DNA of 64,000 nucleotides from Gammaproteobacteria bacterium (lineage in GTDB: Bacteria > Pseudomonadota > Gammaproteobacteria > Pseudomonadales > Azotimanducaceae): assembly GCA_026707735.1 (NCBI GenBank), contig JAPOWH010000008.1, positions 21,342 to 85,341 on the forward strand, read 5' to 3'. Below are positions 63,947-64,000 of the stretch, piece after piece; position 1 is the first letter of the stretch, and each line of letters starts with the position of its first letter. The position numbers and the translations under genes were made by a program. The notes below the pieces were generated by a model. The model made no database searches, was not told where the DNA came from, and saw only the letters and a program-made list of their open reading frames with translations.

Positions 63947-64000
63947 ACAGAATTGGTCGAACCAAACCGTATGGACAGCTGACTGCCTTGACATCATGCG

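Overview
The window reads as chromosomal DNA of a gammaproteobacterium. The clearest sign is the gene order smc-zipA-ligA (30.3 to 23.6 kb, minus strand), since ZipA is a gammaproteobacterial division protein. The many acyl-CoA dehydrogenases, enoyl-CoA hydratases, a CYP153-like P450, a haloalkane dehalogenase-like hydrolase and a TauD-type dioxygenase suggest an aerobic, lipid/hydrocarbon-using, probably environmental or marine organism. That lifestyle and any closer taxonomy are inference. No rRNA, tRNA or CRISPR array was recognised.

Layout. 1-9.9 kb (plus strand): the end of a coiled-coil protein, lipA, an M17 leucyl aminopeptidase, cysS, a secreted beta-lactamase-fold protein, then a BtuB-like TonB receptor coupled to an M20 peptidase. 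9.9-23.3 kb: mixed metabolism (HNH protein, dioxygenase, SPOR lipoprotein, GST, peroxiredoxin, Ldh2-type dehydrogenase, haloalkane dehalogenase, frameshifted P450, acyl-CoA dehydrogenase, enoyl-CoA hydratase + DUF169). 23.5-30.3 kb: ligA, zipA, smc. 30.6-32.5 kb: a small promoter-ORF-hairpin unit and a MerR-like regulator with TGTACA-type dyads. 32.5-43 kb: two kinase-fold phosphotransferases, a GNAT, enoyl-CoA hydratase + SDR, a long Lhr helicase, a DedA/TVP38 protein and a second acyl-CoA dehydrogenase behind a TetR-like operator.

43.1-51.3 kb (minus strand) holds two nucleic-acid or stress modules. One is a FAN1-type VRR-NUC nuclease translationally coupled to a DinG/XPD-like helicase that carries its own PD-(D/E)XK domain. 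The other is a tandem-AAA ATPase, a WYL regulator and a two-TM membrane protein.

51.4-63.6 kb is a more AT-rich island with recombinase/IS remnants, a dead IS1595-family element, an XRE-XRE-GIY-YIG fusion protein and a coupled pair of unknown genes (an 855-residue membrane protein and a 309-residue soluble protein). It also contains an N6-adenine DNA methyltransferase adjoining the most striking gene here. That gene is a 1045-residue fusion in which an Hsp70/actin-type ATPase appears circularly permuted and is joined to a Fic AMPylation domain. Repairing one base near the methyltransferase 3' end would make it overlap the Hsp70-Fic start by ATGA, so the two were probably built as one operon. 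This pair is the best candidate for an undescribed (possibly anti-phage) system. The window ends with a small basic protein, a possible 34-residue membrane peptide and an 11-base C tract.
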